64,000 nucleotides of DNA from Auanema rhodensis (Eukaryota; Nematoda; Chromadorea; Rhabditida; Rhabditidae): positions 7,688,001 to 7,752,000 of the forward strand of contig OZ059896.1 of the NCBI GenBank assembly GCA_964057225.1, in the 5' to 3' direction. This document shows, piece by piece, positions 20,901-30,349 of this stretch. Both the position numbers and the translations under genes were made by a program. The first letter of the stretch is position 1; every line of letters begins with the position of its first letter. The notes under the pieces are model-generated. The model searched no databases, was not told the DNA's origin, and worked only from the letters and a program-made list of their open reading frames with translations.

Positions 20901-23612
20901 GCTTCGAATGCGAAGCTGCCGCTCCAGGAGCCCCAGGACCACAAGGACCACCAGGACCAGACGGACAACCAGGAGCCCCAGGACAAGACGGACCATCTGG
21001 ACGCCCAGGAAACCGTGGAGCTCCAGGAGCCCCAGGAAACGCCGGAAAGCCAGGAAACGATGGACAATCTGGACGCCCAGGAGCCCCAGGACAAACCCGC
21101 ACCGTCCCATCCCCACCAGGACAACCAGGAGCTCCAGGAGCCCCAGGACCACAAGGACCATCTGGACCAGACGGACGCCCAGGACACGATGGACGCCCAG
21201 GAGCCCCAGGACCACAAGGAGACAATGGAGCCGTAAGCATATTTCAAAGCATAACCAACTTTAATATATATTTTATAGGATGGACAACCAGGAGCCCCAG
21301 GAAACGACGGACAACCAGGAGCCCCAGGACAAGACGGATCCAAGGGATCTTGCGACCACTGCCCACCACCACGTACCGCTCCAGGATATTAAGTCCTCCA
21401 TCTTCCATACACTTGATTCAAAAATTAGCAAAAATAAATACTTTTCTGCTATATAGCTTTATGTAACAAGAAAACTATGGTTGGGGCGATACAGAAGATG
21501 AGACGAACTTTAATGAACAACCTGTTTTGATTTATAAAAAAATCCGTCACAGGTATCATTGAAGTGATGCTAACAGTCCAGCGCGATTTTAATTTTCGAT
21601 TGTTAACACAAAGAGCCAAAGAAATTTCAACAGATGGTTTTTATTCTTTTGGGTGTTTTTTATTTTATTTCATAAAGCAGAACGAAAAGATTCAGTACCT
21701 GTGAAGAAAGCAGGTTTTCCCTACTGCTGAATCACCAACAAACACTACTTTGAAGATTCTATCAGGGTTACAACTGTTCTTAAATAACTATATTTTGAAA
21801 ACAAAAACTAGAATTAATGATACTTTGTCAAATTTTACTTCATTTTGGATGTTATTGTGAACTTCTTCAGCTTGATTCAATTCCTATAAGTTCAATATAT
21901 TTAAACTAGGTATTCATATTTCAACAAACATCAGCTAACGATGGTGCACCTAATATAGATGATCCAACATGCATATCTCCAGGCTCTATTGGTCTATATT
22001 GTGGCTTCTTAAAAATGAATAAAACAAATTAGTATATGAACTTTTAAATTAACCTTAATTGAAACTGTATAACCAGGTTTTTCCATGATTGTTGAATTAT
22101 TTTGTCGAGTAGCTACATTCTCCACTATAAATGGATAATCTGGTGATTCCAACTGACTTCTAAAACCAAATTATGTTTCATTAATTTAAAAAATAAAAAT
22201 ATTGGGTAAAAGTAATTAAATTTAAGAAAAGCATGTTTAGATATGTATATAAGCAAACCGAGATAAAGCATTTTCGCAAGGTGTTATCATAACGGTAGGT
22301 ATCGGCATTGGAGAATACGTTGATGGATTTTCCTTCTGAAGTTCTTCTTCCGGATCCGGAGAAATAGCCATCGATAGTTCCATGGTATCTCTACATACAT
22401 CAGACAAAGACAATACAAAGAAACGGAACAGAGAAAAAATTAAAAAGCACAAACACAAAAACTATTTTACTTGCTTTGGCGATTAATAATTTTGTAAAAA
22501 GAAAAGTTAAAACTCAATACCTAAGCATATCCACCAAAGGATCTTCGTATTTGCTATCAACAGTAGCAGAAGATAATTCGGCAGCTAAATTATAAGGATC
22601 AAATTGAAGATTTGATTCAGTAACTATGGGTTTCTGTAAATTTAATAAAATCTTCGAGCATTCTTGATTGAAAACTTACATCAGATTCTTGTGCACGTTC
22701 TATCTCTTCATTTTTCGAAGGAGATTCAGCTAACTCATCTGTAAAGAATAATATTAATAAACAAAACAAAATAATTTCTTTTTAAAGATACGTATCAAAT
22801 AGAAAATACAAAAAATGGATTTGAAAATTAAAACTGGATTTGTACTCTTCTATATATTGCTCATAGTACAAGCATTTAAACATCCTCTCATACTAGAAGA
22901 AGCCTCTTAAACATCTATTATTCGTTTTACTGAAGCATAGGAATGCAAATATTATTTCCGTAAAAATATACAAAAATCTAAGAATAAATGCTTGTTTTAC
23001 ATTTCTTTTTACATTTTATTATAAAAATATCTGAAAAACAACTAAAATTTCAGTAAAATAGCTCAAAAAGTGACGTTTTCATTAAATCGATATAATGTAA
23101 TATAGGAAGAGTATATTTAACATTGGAAACTAGTGACTATGTGTTTGCAAACCCTGTTAATGAGACCTAAGAGAGTGGTGGCAATCCCTTAATGGAATTT
23201 CTATTACCCATTTTCATTTTTTTTTTTCACTGGATATTTTTCATTTTTCAATCCCAAATAAATTGTTTTACTCACTAATCATCTGTATAAATTCTTTTTC
23301 TGAGATATAGCACTCGTTCGATTTATTCATCATGTCTTCCAATTCATTAAAATGCTTTAATCCAACGTAGTCCTTAATAGATCCCAGATCTTCCTGAAAA
23401 TTGGCTTTTCCATCGAAAAAAAAGTTGTTTTTTCTGCCATTAAAATGCTTACTTTTACTATGTACCCCTTGTGATCAGCATCAGCATATTTGAACAGTTT
23501 GCTTGCCTAAACTGTTAAAAATAACAAATAGTTAAATAATATTGAACTGGACCTGTGAACGGACAATCGATTCATCAGATGATGAACAACTGATACTATC
23601 GAAGTCTGACAT
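14983..23612 (-). CDS. rsef-1: RASEF/Rab45-like large GTPase: EF-hand region plus C-terminal Rab domain
   Basis: The start [20 protein letters not shown] is at 23612. Next comes an EF-hand: [18 protein letters not shown] with loop residues D-D-G-I-D in canonical spacing, then a second, degenerate unit ending [14 protein letters not shown] Pro/Ser/acidic linker (22230-22740) follows. The GTPase domain is split by a 5845-bp intron (15854-21698): P-loop [15 protein letters not shown] on the upstream side, then [20 protein letters not shown], switch [22 protein letters not shown], base-binding GNKVDLF and TSAFTGFG. The C-terminus RSWCCL fits a Rab XCCX prenylation signal. Vertebrate RASEF has a long coiled coil between EF-hands and Rab; I see none here, so this is a shortened version. 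It presumably acts on vesicle traffic. The large intron contains three collagen genes on the other strand. Confidence 0.88.
16087..16094 (+). promoter_or_regulatory. TATA box of collagen copy 1
   Basis: TATAAATA 114 bp before the ATG. Homology with the other two copies begins only at about 16112, so this promoter core is different DNA from the ones at 18106 and 20397. Confidence 0.5.
16201..17092 (+). CDS. Cuticle collagen, copy 1 of 3
   Basis: Extracellular structural collagen of the nematode cuticle, 281 residues. Exon 1 is 16201-16932, intron 16933-16978, exon 2 16979-17092; the junction keeps the Gly-X-Y frame. Order: cytoplasmic/charged [20 protein letters not shown], membrane anchor [20 protein letters not shown], a basic region with a likely subtilisin-type site (APRKAR), CCSCG, then a Gly-X-Y block, an interruption with CFEC, a longer Gly-X-Y block, a break TRTVPSPP, a last Gly-X-Y block, and the C-terminus [13 protein letters not shown]. 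Codons are strongly biased (GGA, CCA, GCC), which makes the gene far richer in GC than its surroundings and suggests high expression. AATAAA is at 17148-17153. It lies inside an intron of the RASEF-like gene, antisense to it. Confidence 0.95.
18106..18115 (+). promoter_or_regulatory. TATA box of collagen copy 2
   Basis: TATAAATAGG within a block from about 18062 to the ATG that is shared with copy 3 but not copy 1 (GATTGCTAGTGGAACCAACG and onward). Confidence 0.6.
18220..19111 (+). CDS. Cuticle collagen, copy 2 of 3
   Basis: Exon 1 18220-18951, intron 18952-18997, exon 2 18998-19111. The protein looks identical to copy 1; the coding differences I see are silent (GTT/GTC, GCC/GCT, ACT/ACC). 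The intron is the same as in copy 3 and differs at two bases from copy 1. The 3' flank matches copy 1 as far as the AATAAA at 19167-19172 and then diverges. The 5' flank matches copy 3 further upstream than copy 1. Copy 2 thus shares one flank with each neighbour, as expected for the middle unit of an unequal-crossover array. Confidence 0.95.
20397..20406 (+). promoter_or_regulatory. TATA box of collagen copy 3
   Basis: TATAAATAGG in the upstream block that is nearly identical to that of copy 2. Confidence 0.6.
20501..21392 (+). CDS. Cuticle collagen, copy 3 of 3
   Basis: Same two-exon structure (exon 1 20501-21232, intron 21233-21278, exon 2 21279-21392). One replacement is visible relative to copies 1 and 2: Asn to Ser in the first Gly-X-Y block ([10 protein letters not shown] instead of [10 protein letters not shown], base change near 20820). 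The 3' flank matches the others only to about 21415 and uses a different AATAAA (21433-21438). The gene ends 307 bp before the RASEF-like exon that carries the P-loop. Confidence 0.95.
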
Positions 23613-25111
23613 CCGTTTCTTTTTCTCCTTTTTTTCCGTATGAAAGAAATGGAAATAAAAAATAAAGTTTCAACCAGATTAGGTCAGTCAATCAATTTAG
23701 CTAGACTGTGAATGAGAATAGCTAGTTAATTCCAGTAATGACGAGACTGATGGTGATGAGGAACAAACTAGTTCGTTAACTAAACTCACTCCTATATAGA
23801 CTCACCTATAAAACATATTTATTTAGAATAAGAAATAACATTAAAATATATATTATATAAACTATATATTATAATATATTTTAAATATCATCGTTATAAG
23901 GATCGATGTTTGATATGTTAAGTATGATGATAAATAAATAAGCTTGATAGATAGATAGATATATAAATGGATATTGAAATCAAATCAATACAGCTGCTGT
24001 GCATACAACTAAAATAAAATTTGTGAAAAGATATATCTATTGTTGGTAATGCTGTTCCTATAAATCATGGATCATTGAATCACATTTTTAAATTTTTACA
24101 TTGCTTCTCCTGTTATGATCTTGCTCCAGAGAACATTTATATACTTTGAGTTAAGCAGTTTAAAATATTCAAACAGAGAAAGAACGAGGTTCAAAGGAAG
24201 ATGGGAAACAAATTTCTTTTTTGAACTGAAAACATTTTTATAATTTGAACACCTAAATATTTTAAAAGATAATAAGAAAACATTTTCTATGATTAATTAA
24301 GTAAACAGTATTCTATGAATATGTATAATTTTTTTTTTTAAAAACAATGTATACAGCTAGAAACATTATCGCAAAATGAGGTTGAGTAAAAATTTTATTC
24401 TTAATAGAAAATGCAAGTTTCTACAACACAGAAGACAAATGACCCGCTTATAATCAATGTTCTCAGTGTATACCTCACGACAGGAATGGAAAAGAAAAAA
24501 ATAGCAGAAATTAAATATACTTCGATCATATTTTATGAAAAATTAGCCAACAATTCATTTTTTCTCTATTTTTCTTTTTTTTCGTTCATTTTTAACATTT
24601 TCATACAAAATGTTTCATAGTGAATTCAATAAGGTCTCATAATTGTTTGAAAACTTTGAAGATTATGAGAAAAATATGAAAAATTGGATGAAATAGAAAC
24701 TGAATTTCGTATTTTTTTAACGAAATAGTACTCTATTATTAGAACAAATGAGGCACATGCCTATGACTAAATTAGCATATTCGAATATTACTGGATAAAT
24801 TTTGAAGAAACCGATAAAACCAAATGATGCGAGAAAAAGGCTGAAAGCCTAAAAAAAAGGAGACTGGTAACAAATACGATTAGCTTTAGCTTGAATAGAA
24901 TGAGAAACAGACTGTTTAGAGATATATCGCTATCTATATATAACATACATATGAATATAATATGTTTTTTGCCGTTCTAGGGCACCTTTTCGCTCATCCT
25001 CAATTTTTGCAATTTTAAGCCATTTTAAGGCATTTTTTTCATTAAATGTGTATCTTAACTCTTTGAAAATGTGTCATTTTCAACAATTTTCAAAAATGGA
25101 AAAAACTGCTT
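23613..25111. other. Upstream region of the RASEF-like gene and intergenic DNA
   Basis: Very AT-rich DNA without a supported gene. The first several hundred bases presumably hold the RASEF-like promoter on the minus strand. Confidence 0.4.
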
Positions 25112-25739
25112 TCATATTTTTAACAAATTTATAATTATTATCGTTTGAATTGTCGTAATAAAAACTATGTTTTGTTATTTTCATATAATTACTCTGTAAC
25201 TACTATATCATATAGTTTAATGTATTTAGAGGTTAAAATGATGGGAGCAGACAAAACTATCAAATGTGGTATGCAGCTACTAATAGGAAGGGGACCTGCT
25301 GTATAGTTTATCCTATCAATATCCATGATATAAGCTTTTGTTGAATATTATTTGGAACACTGAATGAAAACTATCTGAATTTTAAAATAGTTCAAAAGAA
25401 AAGTACTTTATATCTATTTGGAAATTTGTAGTATATATGTATATATGATCAATAAATAAAATATATACATACATATTGTCTCTCTTTATTCTAATAATAA
25501 AGGGAAAAAAAGGAATTATAATGGAAATTTAACTATAAATATATCTTTTCGATGAAAACTGTTATGTATATTCTTAAAGTTTTTTGTTAGCATAACAGCA
25601 ACATATTCAATCAAAACCAAAATTTATGTGTATAATATAACATTGAAATGAACACAAATAAAATAAAATTCTTTGAATGTCTGTTTTTAAGAATAAACAT
25701 TAATATTCATTAGATTCTTTAATGTTGCTTTTTCTATTT
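25112..25739 (+). repeat. Left arm of a 628-bp inverted repeat
   Basis: Reverse complement of 26833-27460. Long stretches compared by eye look identical and both arms have the same length, implying no net indels. The outer end starts TCATATTTTTAACAAATT; the inner end is TTGCTTTTTCTATTT. No ORF lies in it. Confidence 0.9.
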
Positions 25740-25790
25740 TTTTTATTCAAATTTTGCAAAGATTTACAGAATTATTTCAGTTTTAAACTA

Positions 25791-26213
25791 TTATTCTCCA
25801 ACTTGCATGAACTTTAAGCTATTCATTGTTGAAGAGTAAATCAAAAGTCCTTTTAATAGTGAAGGTCTTCCAGGATCTATAATATTTTCAACTTAATTAC
25901 CATCCATTGAGTAAGTTGCTCTATCAAATAAGAACATTGGAGCATTATTAGTCAATGTAACTTCATCAGGGTCACTTAATGCACTAGAGTTTAATTTAGT
26001 CAATGATGCTTCTAAATAAATATAAGATTTATGAAGGAGATGGTATGAAATTTATCTCACCATGTTGATTCAAGTTAGAACCACTTGATGGAAAAATATT
26101 CACTAGATTTTCGTTGTTTTGCTTTGATCTAAAATAATAGGAGCATCAATGTTGAGGATTCTATCGAAAGCTTTCACCAATCCTGCGGATTTAGGAATCT
26201 TTGATTCTGTCAT
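25791..26213 (-). pseudogene. Broken fragment resembling a double jelly-roll capsid-like protein of a virus-like element
   Basis: On the minus strand an ATG at 26211-26213 opens a short reading frame, followed within 25791-26050 by segments such as TNNAPMFLFDRATYSMDGN and RPSLLKGLLIYSSTMNSLKF. These resemble the N-terminal part of the double jelly-roll capsid-like proteins found in Polinton/Maverick and adintovirus-like elements (recognised by pattern, not by a search). The frame is broken: a shift or unmarked junction near 26100-26130 and an in-frame TAA shortly after the DGN residues. Only the first part is present, so it is not functional. Confidence 0.45.
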
Positions 26214-26258
26214 TTTGTAATTTATTTAGAAATTTTTTATTTATTATAAATATAATTA

Positions 26259-26753
26259 ATGAGAATGTTAACATTTTTAGTAATTCTGGTTATCCTACAA
26301 TTAGAAGAAGCGAAACCAATTTTGTATACTCCTAGTTCTCCAATTCATTATTTCAGAATTCCAAAATTACCAAAGTGCAATTATCTGTTTAAAAACTATA
26401 CTTCTGCTGTGAAGTATGAAGTATTCAAACCCAATATCACAGAATATGTTTCAGAATCAAAGTTGTGTAAGAAAATGACTTCAGAGGTGTCAATGTACAC
26501 AGATTTTTCTGGGTATGAGCATCTCATTGAAAAAGAAATAAACAATAGACCAATAAAAATATCAGAGTGTAGAGAAATGATCTCTTCGAAGAAGTGTAAT
26601 TACGGAAAACTACAAAAAAGTCTTAATGGAGTGTGGTCAACTAATAATATAAATTGATGAAAATTATCGTAATAGATTCACTAGCATGTTTTCTCCAAAG
26701 AGATATTATAAAGAAAATTGTGTGATTATTGAGACTAAGGTATTCGGACATTA
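26259..26753 (+). pseudogene. Broken fragment resembling a viral-type envelope glycoprotein N-terminus
   Basis: An open frame of 132 codons begins with a hydrophobic signal-like segment (MRMLTFLVILVILQLEEAKP), has conserved-looking cysteines and two sequons, and ends after a block with CREMISSKKCNYGKL. A continuing segment in another frame (about 26655-26751, containing ENCVIIE) shows a frameshift and truncation. It is laid out head to head with the capsid-like fragment, 45 bp apart, inside the inverted repeat. The envelope assignment rests on pattern only and is tentative; it is clearly truncated and cannot make a full glycoprotein. Confidence 0.35.
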
Positions 26754-26832
26754 AAGAAATACATGTTAACCAATAGTGATTATTTTAGTTTTATCTTTTT
26801 TTTTACTAAAATACATTGTTTTCCATGTTTCC

Positions 26833-27460
26833 AAATAGAAAAAGCAACATTAAAGAATCTAATGAATATTAATGTTTATTCTTAAAAACAGACATTCAAA
26901 GAATTTTATTTTATTTGTGTTCATTTCAATGTTATATTATACACATAAATTTTGGTTTTGATTGAATATGTTGCTGTTATGCTAACAAAAAACTTTAAGA
27001 ATATACATAACAGTTTTCATCGAAAAGATATATTTATAGTTAAATTTCCATTATAATTCCTTTTTTTCCCTTTATTATTAGAATAAAGAGAGACAATATG
27101 TATGTATATATTTTATTTATTGATCATATATACATATATACTACAAATTTCCAAATAGATATAAAGTACTTTTCTTTTGAACTATTTTAAAATTCAGATA
27201 GTTTTCATTCAGTGTTCCAAATAATATTCAACAAAAGCTTATATCATGGATATTGATAGGATAAACTATACAGCAGGTCCCCTTCCTATTAGTAGCTGCA
27301 TACCACATTTGATAGTTTTGTCTGCTCCCATCATTTTAACCTCTAAATACATTAAACTATATGATATAGTAGTTACAGAGTAATTATATGAAAATAACAA
27401 AACATAGTTTTTATTACGACAATTCAAACGATAATAATTATAAATTTGTTAAAAATATGA
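26833..27460 (-). repeat. Right arm of the 628-bp inverted repeat
   Basis: Reverse complement of the left arm. The outer end is ...GTTAAAAATATGA. I see no target-site duplication: the six bases outside the arms (CTGCTT and GTTCAA) do not match. Confidence 0.9.
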
Positions 27461-28010
27461 GTTCAAATAATGGCAATAGAAGTATAATTTCAAGAGATTT
27501 ATTTGTAAATTGTAAAGAACTGAAAACAACAGTGTTGTGCTATTACTAATTGTTTCGTTATTATGTATTTTGTGTTTGAAAAGCATATCAATACTACAGA
27601 ATTGTAAAAGGAGAGTCTTACAAGAAACAAGCTTTATATTACATATTTTATTATTATATAATGCACATACACTTCTTCGTCATAGTTCAGATTTGAAAAT
27701 ATATTGTGTTTTTTCTTGAAAAATAGTGTGATAAAGTAAGTTTTATTGGATTACTCATTCTATTGAGTCTTAGAAATTATTGAAATAAAATTTAATATTC
27801 ATATTCAAGAAATGCGTGCATACAGTAATCTGACATTTAAACGTAGAACGTGATGAATAATTTTTTTATTTTTAGATATACATATATATTATGTATTTTC
27901 ATAAAATGAGGAAGAGAAATAACATGTGATTTCAGCTGCTTCTTCCTATGTTCACGAATGTTTTACAGTAATCTATTGAGAGAATAAAGAACTATTATAA
28001 CATTCATATA

Positions 28011-28073
28011 TGACGTCATGTCTCAATCTTCAAGAGAATTGTATGACGTCATGATGAGTAGAAGGATATAAAA
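28011..28073 (+). promoter_or_regulatory. Two CRE sites followed by a TATA box
   Basis: Perfect palindromes TGACGTCA at 28011-28018 and 28044-28051, 33 bp apart (about three helical turns), then TATAAAA at 28067-28073. Such an arrangement is typical of a bZIP (CREB/ATF)-regulated promoter. No gene directly downstream is evident. Confidence 0.55.
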
Positions 28074-28257
28074 AAGCTATAAGAAGCTGAAAAGATACTA
28101 TTATCACTTAGTTTCAATATAGCTTAGTATCAATCTACATGGTATTTTAGAATAGTTCTAAAAACGAACAATGGTTTATGATGATGGACAAGAATCAAAA
28201 GCAAATACTGAGAGCATTCAGTTATTTTCATGTAAGGACATAGTCAAAGCCACTGAA

Positions 28258-28267
28258 TATAAATAGG
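28258..28267 (+). promoter_or_regulatory. TATA box without an assigned gene
   Basis: TATAAATAGG, 190 bp after the CRE-linked TATA box. The element resembles the collagen TATA boxes. I could not identify a coding sequence starting soon after it. Confidence 0.4.
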
Positions 28268-28846
28268 AGATCGTTACACAGTGCTCTTCACAATCTTCTC
28301 TTCGTTTCGTTTCTGTTGAAACTATTTTTTTTTGAATTCTCTAGTACACTTAAAGTTTCGATTTTGAGAGTTCAATTGAGCTTTCAACGTGTCTCTTTAA
28401 AACATTTTCAAAAATACCTTTCTGTATATGCAACAGCAGATCATTTTTAAGATAAGTATTCTATCGTACCTGTACTAGTTTTTGCCAATCTATGACTCAG
28501 AAAAAAAAAAGATTTTTTCGAGCATAATATAAAGCTTAATCATTATCGTTTTATCGGAGGCTTATATGTAGTATAACAAGTTGTAATTGTATGACGACAT
28601 GTTTCAAATATCTCTTTTGTCCCAACCATATGATTACATCTCAAAAACTCTGCCAATGAGCGTGAACCAAGATTCGAAATTAATCAGCTTATCCAGTTTC
28701 AATGCGATGCAAGCGGGTCATGTTGAACCGAGAACTGTCATTTGGCAGCGGGATAAACTAGTTGGCAGAGACAAATTTTTTATCAACTTTGACAGAAAGA
28801 TTATCGGGCGATTAGTGTTATTTTCATAAATGTACCCCTGACTCTA

Positions 28847-28856
28847 TATAAATAGG
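28847..28856 (+). promoter_or_regulatory. TATA box upstream of the PAN-domain gene
   Basis: TATAAATAGG preceded by CCTGACTCTA. It is the third TATA-type element in 800 bp on the plus strand and the closest to the ATG at 29311 (about 455 bp), so a spliced or long 5' UTR would be needed if it serves that gene. Confidence 0.4.
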
Positions 28857-29310
28857 GAAAATGAGGAAATAACAGTTATGTTATATCATCGTTTTGAACT
28901 TATTTCCAAAATACAACTACTATACCTCAATACTTCCAGACAATCATCTTTTCAACTTAGGTTCTATTATTCTCCTATTATTTGAGATATCTAGTTCCTA
29001 ATGTAATGTATATTGACTTCTACCGTATCTTCTTTCTATTTAATAGTTCATGAAATTTAAGTTCTTATAAAGAAAAAATTGTTTACTTTTCTCTGAATAA
29101 GCAAAACATTGAATGCAATCTGTGCTTATTATGTTACAGAACATTAGCCCATTACTCTTCGCTCATATCTGCAAAATGTGAAGTCAGATTTGTACTCTTC
29201 CTACTTTTTCTCATTTTTGTATTTTAAAAACACATAGCTCACTCTGTTCTTATTGTTTAAATTTTATAATTTAACTGTTCTATTAAGCTTTAACTTCAAG
29301 AACTACCATT

Positions 29311-29950
29311 ATGAATACCTTCGTGAGCATTATTGGAAGCCTTCTTCTTATTTCTTCATTGGCAAGTGCGTGTCATTGTAAGTTGTTCGTTGTCATCATC
29401 CCCTTCTCCGTTCAACGTTTTGCCTTTTTTCGTTCACAGCTAATACTTAACCCTTGACATGAACAGTAGAGGATTGATAATGAACACACTGGAAACCCAA
29501 GCACTGGTTTACCCCTAACATCATCAGTTATTTCTCACATTTTCAGCTCTTCCTGCTGCTCAATATCTAGGAGAGAGAGCATACATGCTCCAACAACGTA
29601 TGGAGTGTAAGGGAGGAAAAGTATATGACATTGAAAACGTTCGGGTATATACAGTATGCATTGAAGTTTCAAGAAACAGATGTATTGTAGGATATTGAAC
29701 AATGTAAAGAAGCTTGTCGTCAATATGATTGCGATGCTGTCAATCTTTTCCAGTTAGGAGAATTTTCTTTCAAATGTGAAATTTTGAGTTACATTGATAC
29801 CATGGTTCCAGCCACCGTATGTTTTCAAAACCTTTAAATCTAAACCGCTTAACTACAAATTAGGGAGCCGCTTGTTATTATGCATCAGATGCTGGATCCA
29901 ATGGTGGATTTGGAGGTTATGGAGGATGGGGGCGATTCGGAAGAAAGTAA
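29311..29950 (+). CDS. Secreted PAN/apple-domain protein
   Basis: Four exons with clean GT-AG introns (29379-29546, 29645-29688, 29818-29863), all keeping the frame. Signal peptide MNTFVSIIGSLLLISSLASA, then a single PAN/apple-like domain with cysteine spacing RMECKGGKVYDIENV...DIEQCKEACRQYDCDAVNLF...FKCEIL...AACYYA. The C-terminus is Gly-rich and aromatic (GGFGGYGGWGRFGRK), and its final FGRK could be an amidation/cleavage signal, although that is speculation. PAN domains bind proteins or carbohydrates outside the cell; nematodes have many single-domain versions of unknown role. AATAAA is at about 30033. Confidence 0.8.
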
Positions 29951-30159
29951 ATACTTTAATTTACTGTCGTCGCTTTGTATCTCATGTACAAATCTTATTT
30001 AATACACTATATTCATAACATAGATAATTATTGCAATAAATCTGTATATTAACATAACAACGCCCATTTCTTCAAATATAAAGGAATCGAATGAACACTT
30101 ATTATTTTTAAATGATATAAAACATAGAGAATAAATAATATTTATACAGGTATACACAA

Positions 30160-30349
30160 ATGGAACAAACTTCAGAGATTAAGGCTTGGGTAATAGAATC
30201 TAACAATCACTACAGACAAGAACATGAAATTGATTTTGATAACCAGTATGCAAAAGTTAGTTTATTAACGTGTATTATTACATTTCATGTTTGTTCAGAG
30301 TAATACACGAGGGGATTCATATAATAATAAATTACCGTCTGGACGATGA
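30160..30349 (+). CDS. Predicted 48-residue protein overlapping zen-4 tail to tail
   Basis: Exon 1 30160-30255 encodes 32 codons (MEQTSEIKAWVIESNNHYRQ and on to QYAK), intron 30256-30298 begins GTTAGT and ends TTGTTCAG, and exon 2 30299-30349 encodes [16 protein letters not shown] and stop TGA. Both exons are phase 0. An acceptor-like TTTATACAG lies just upstream of the ATG and the gene is 209 bp after the PAN gene stop, compatible with an operon. The amino acid composition is polar and balanced, unlike translated AT-rich noise. It is not recognised. The last 18 bp also encode the end of zen-4 on the other strand. Confidence 0.45.

Larger units (their letters stand above)
16112..21415 (+). 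repeat. Tandem array of three collagen gene units
   Basis: Units begin at about 16112, 18131 and 20412 with the shared 5' UTR (AACATACCAACCATTAGC). Coding regions and introns are nearly identical while intergenic DNA (17165-18060 and 19185-20340) is unrelated, so homogenisation is limited to the genes and short flanks. Confidence 0.85.
25112..27460. mobile_element. Possible deletion derivative of a Maverick/adintovirus-like element with long terminal inverted repeats
   Basis: A 2.35-kb unit of two 628-bp inverted arms around a 1093-bp centre that holds two divergent, broken virus-like fragments. Polintons/Mavericks have long terminal inverted repeats and carry capsid and, in nematodes, envelope-type genes, so an internally deleted remnant is a reasonable reading. 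Polymerase, integrase and protease are all absent. The lack of a visible target-site duplication argues for caution; a foldback element or local inverted duplication is the alternative. Confidence 0.45.

Noticed and set aside
28587-28829. 80-codon ORF upstream of the PAN gene
   Set aside because: It starts at a TTG, shows no recognisable domain and lies within promoter-like DNA; support is too weak.
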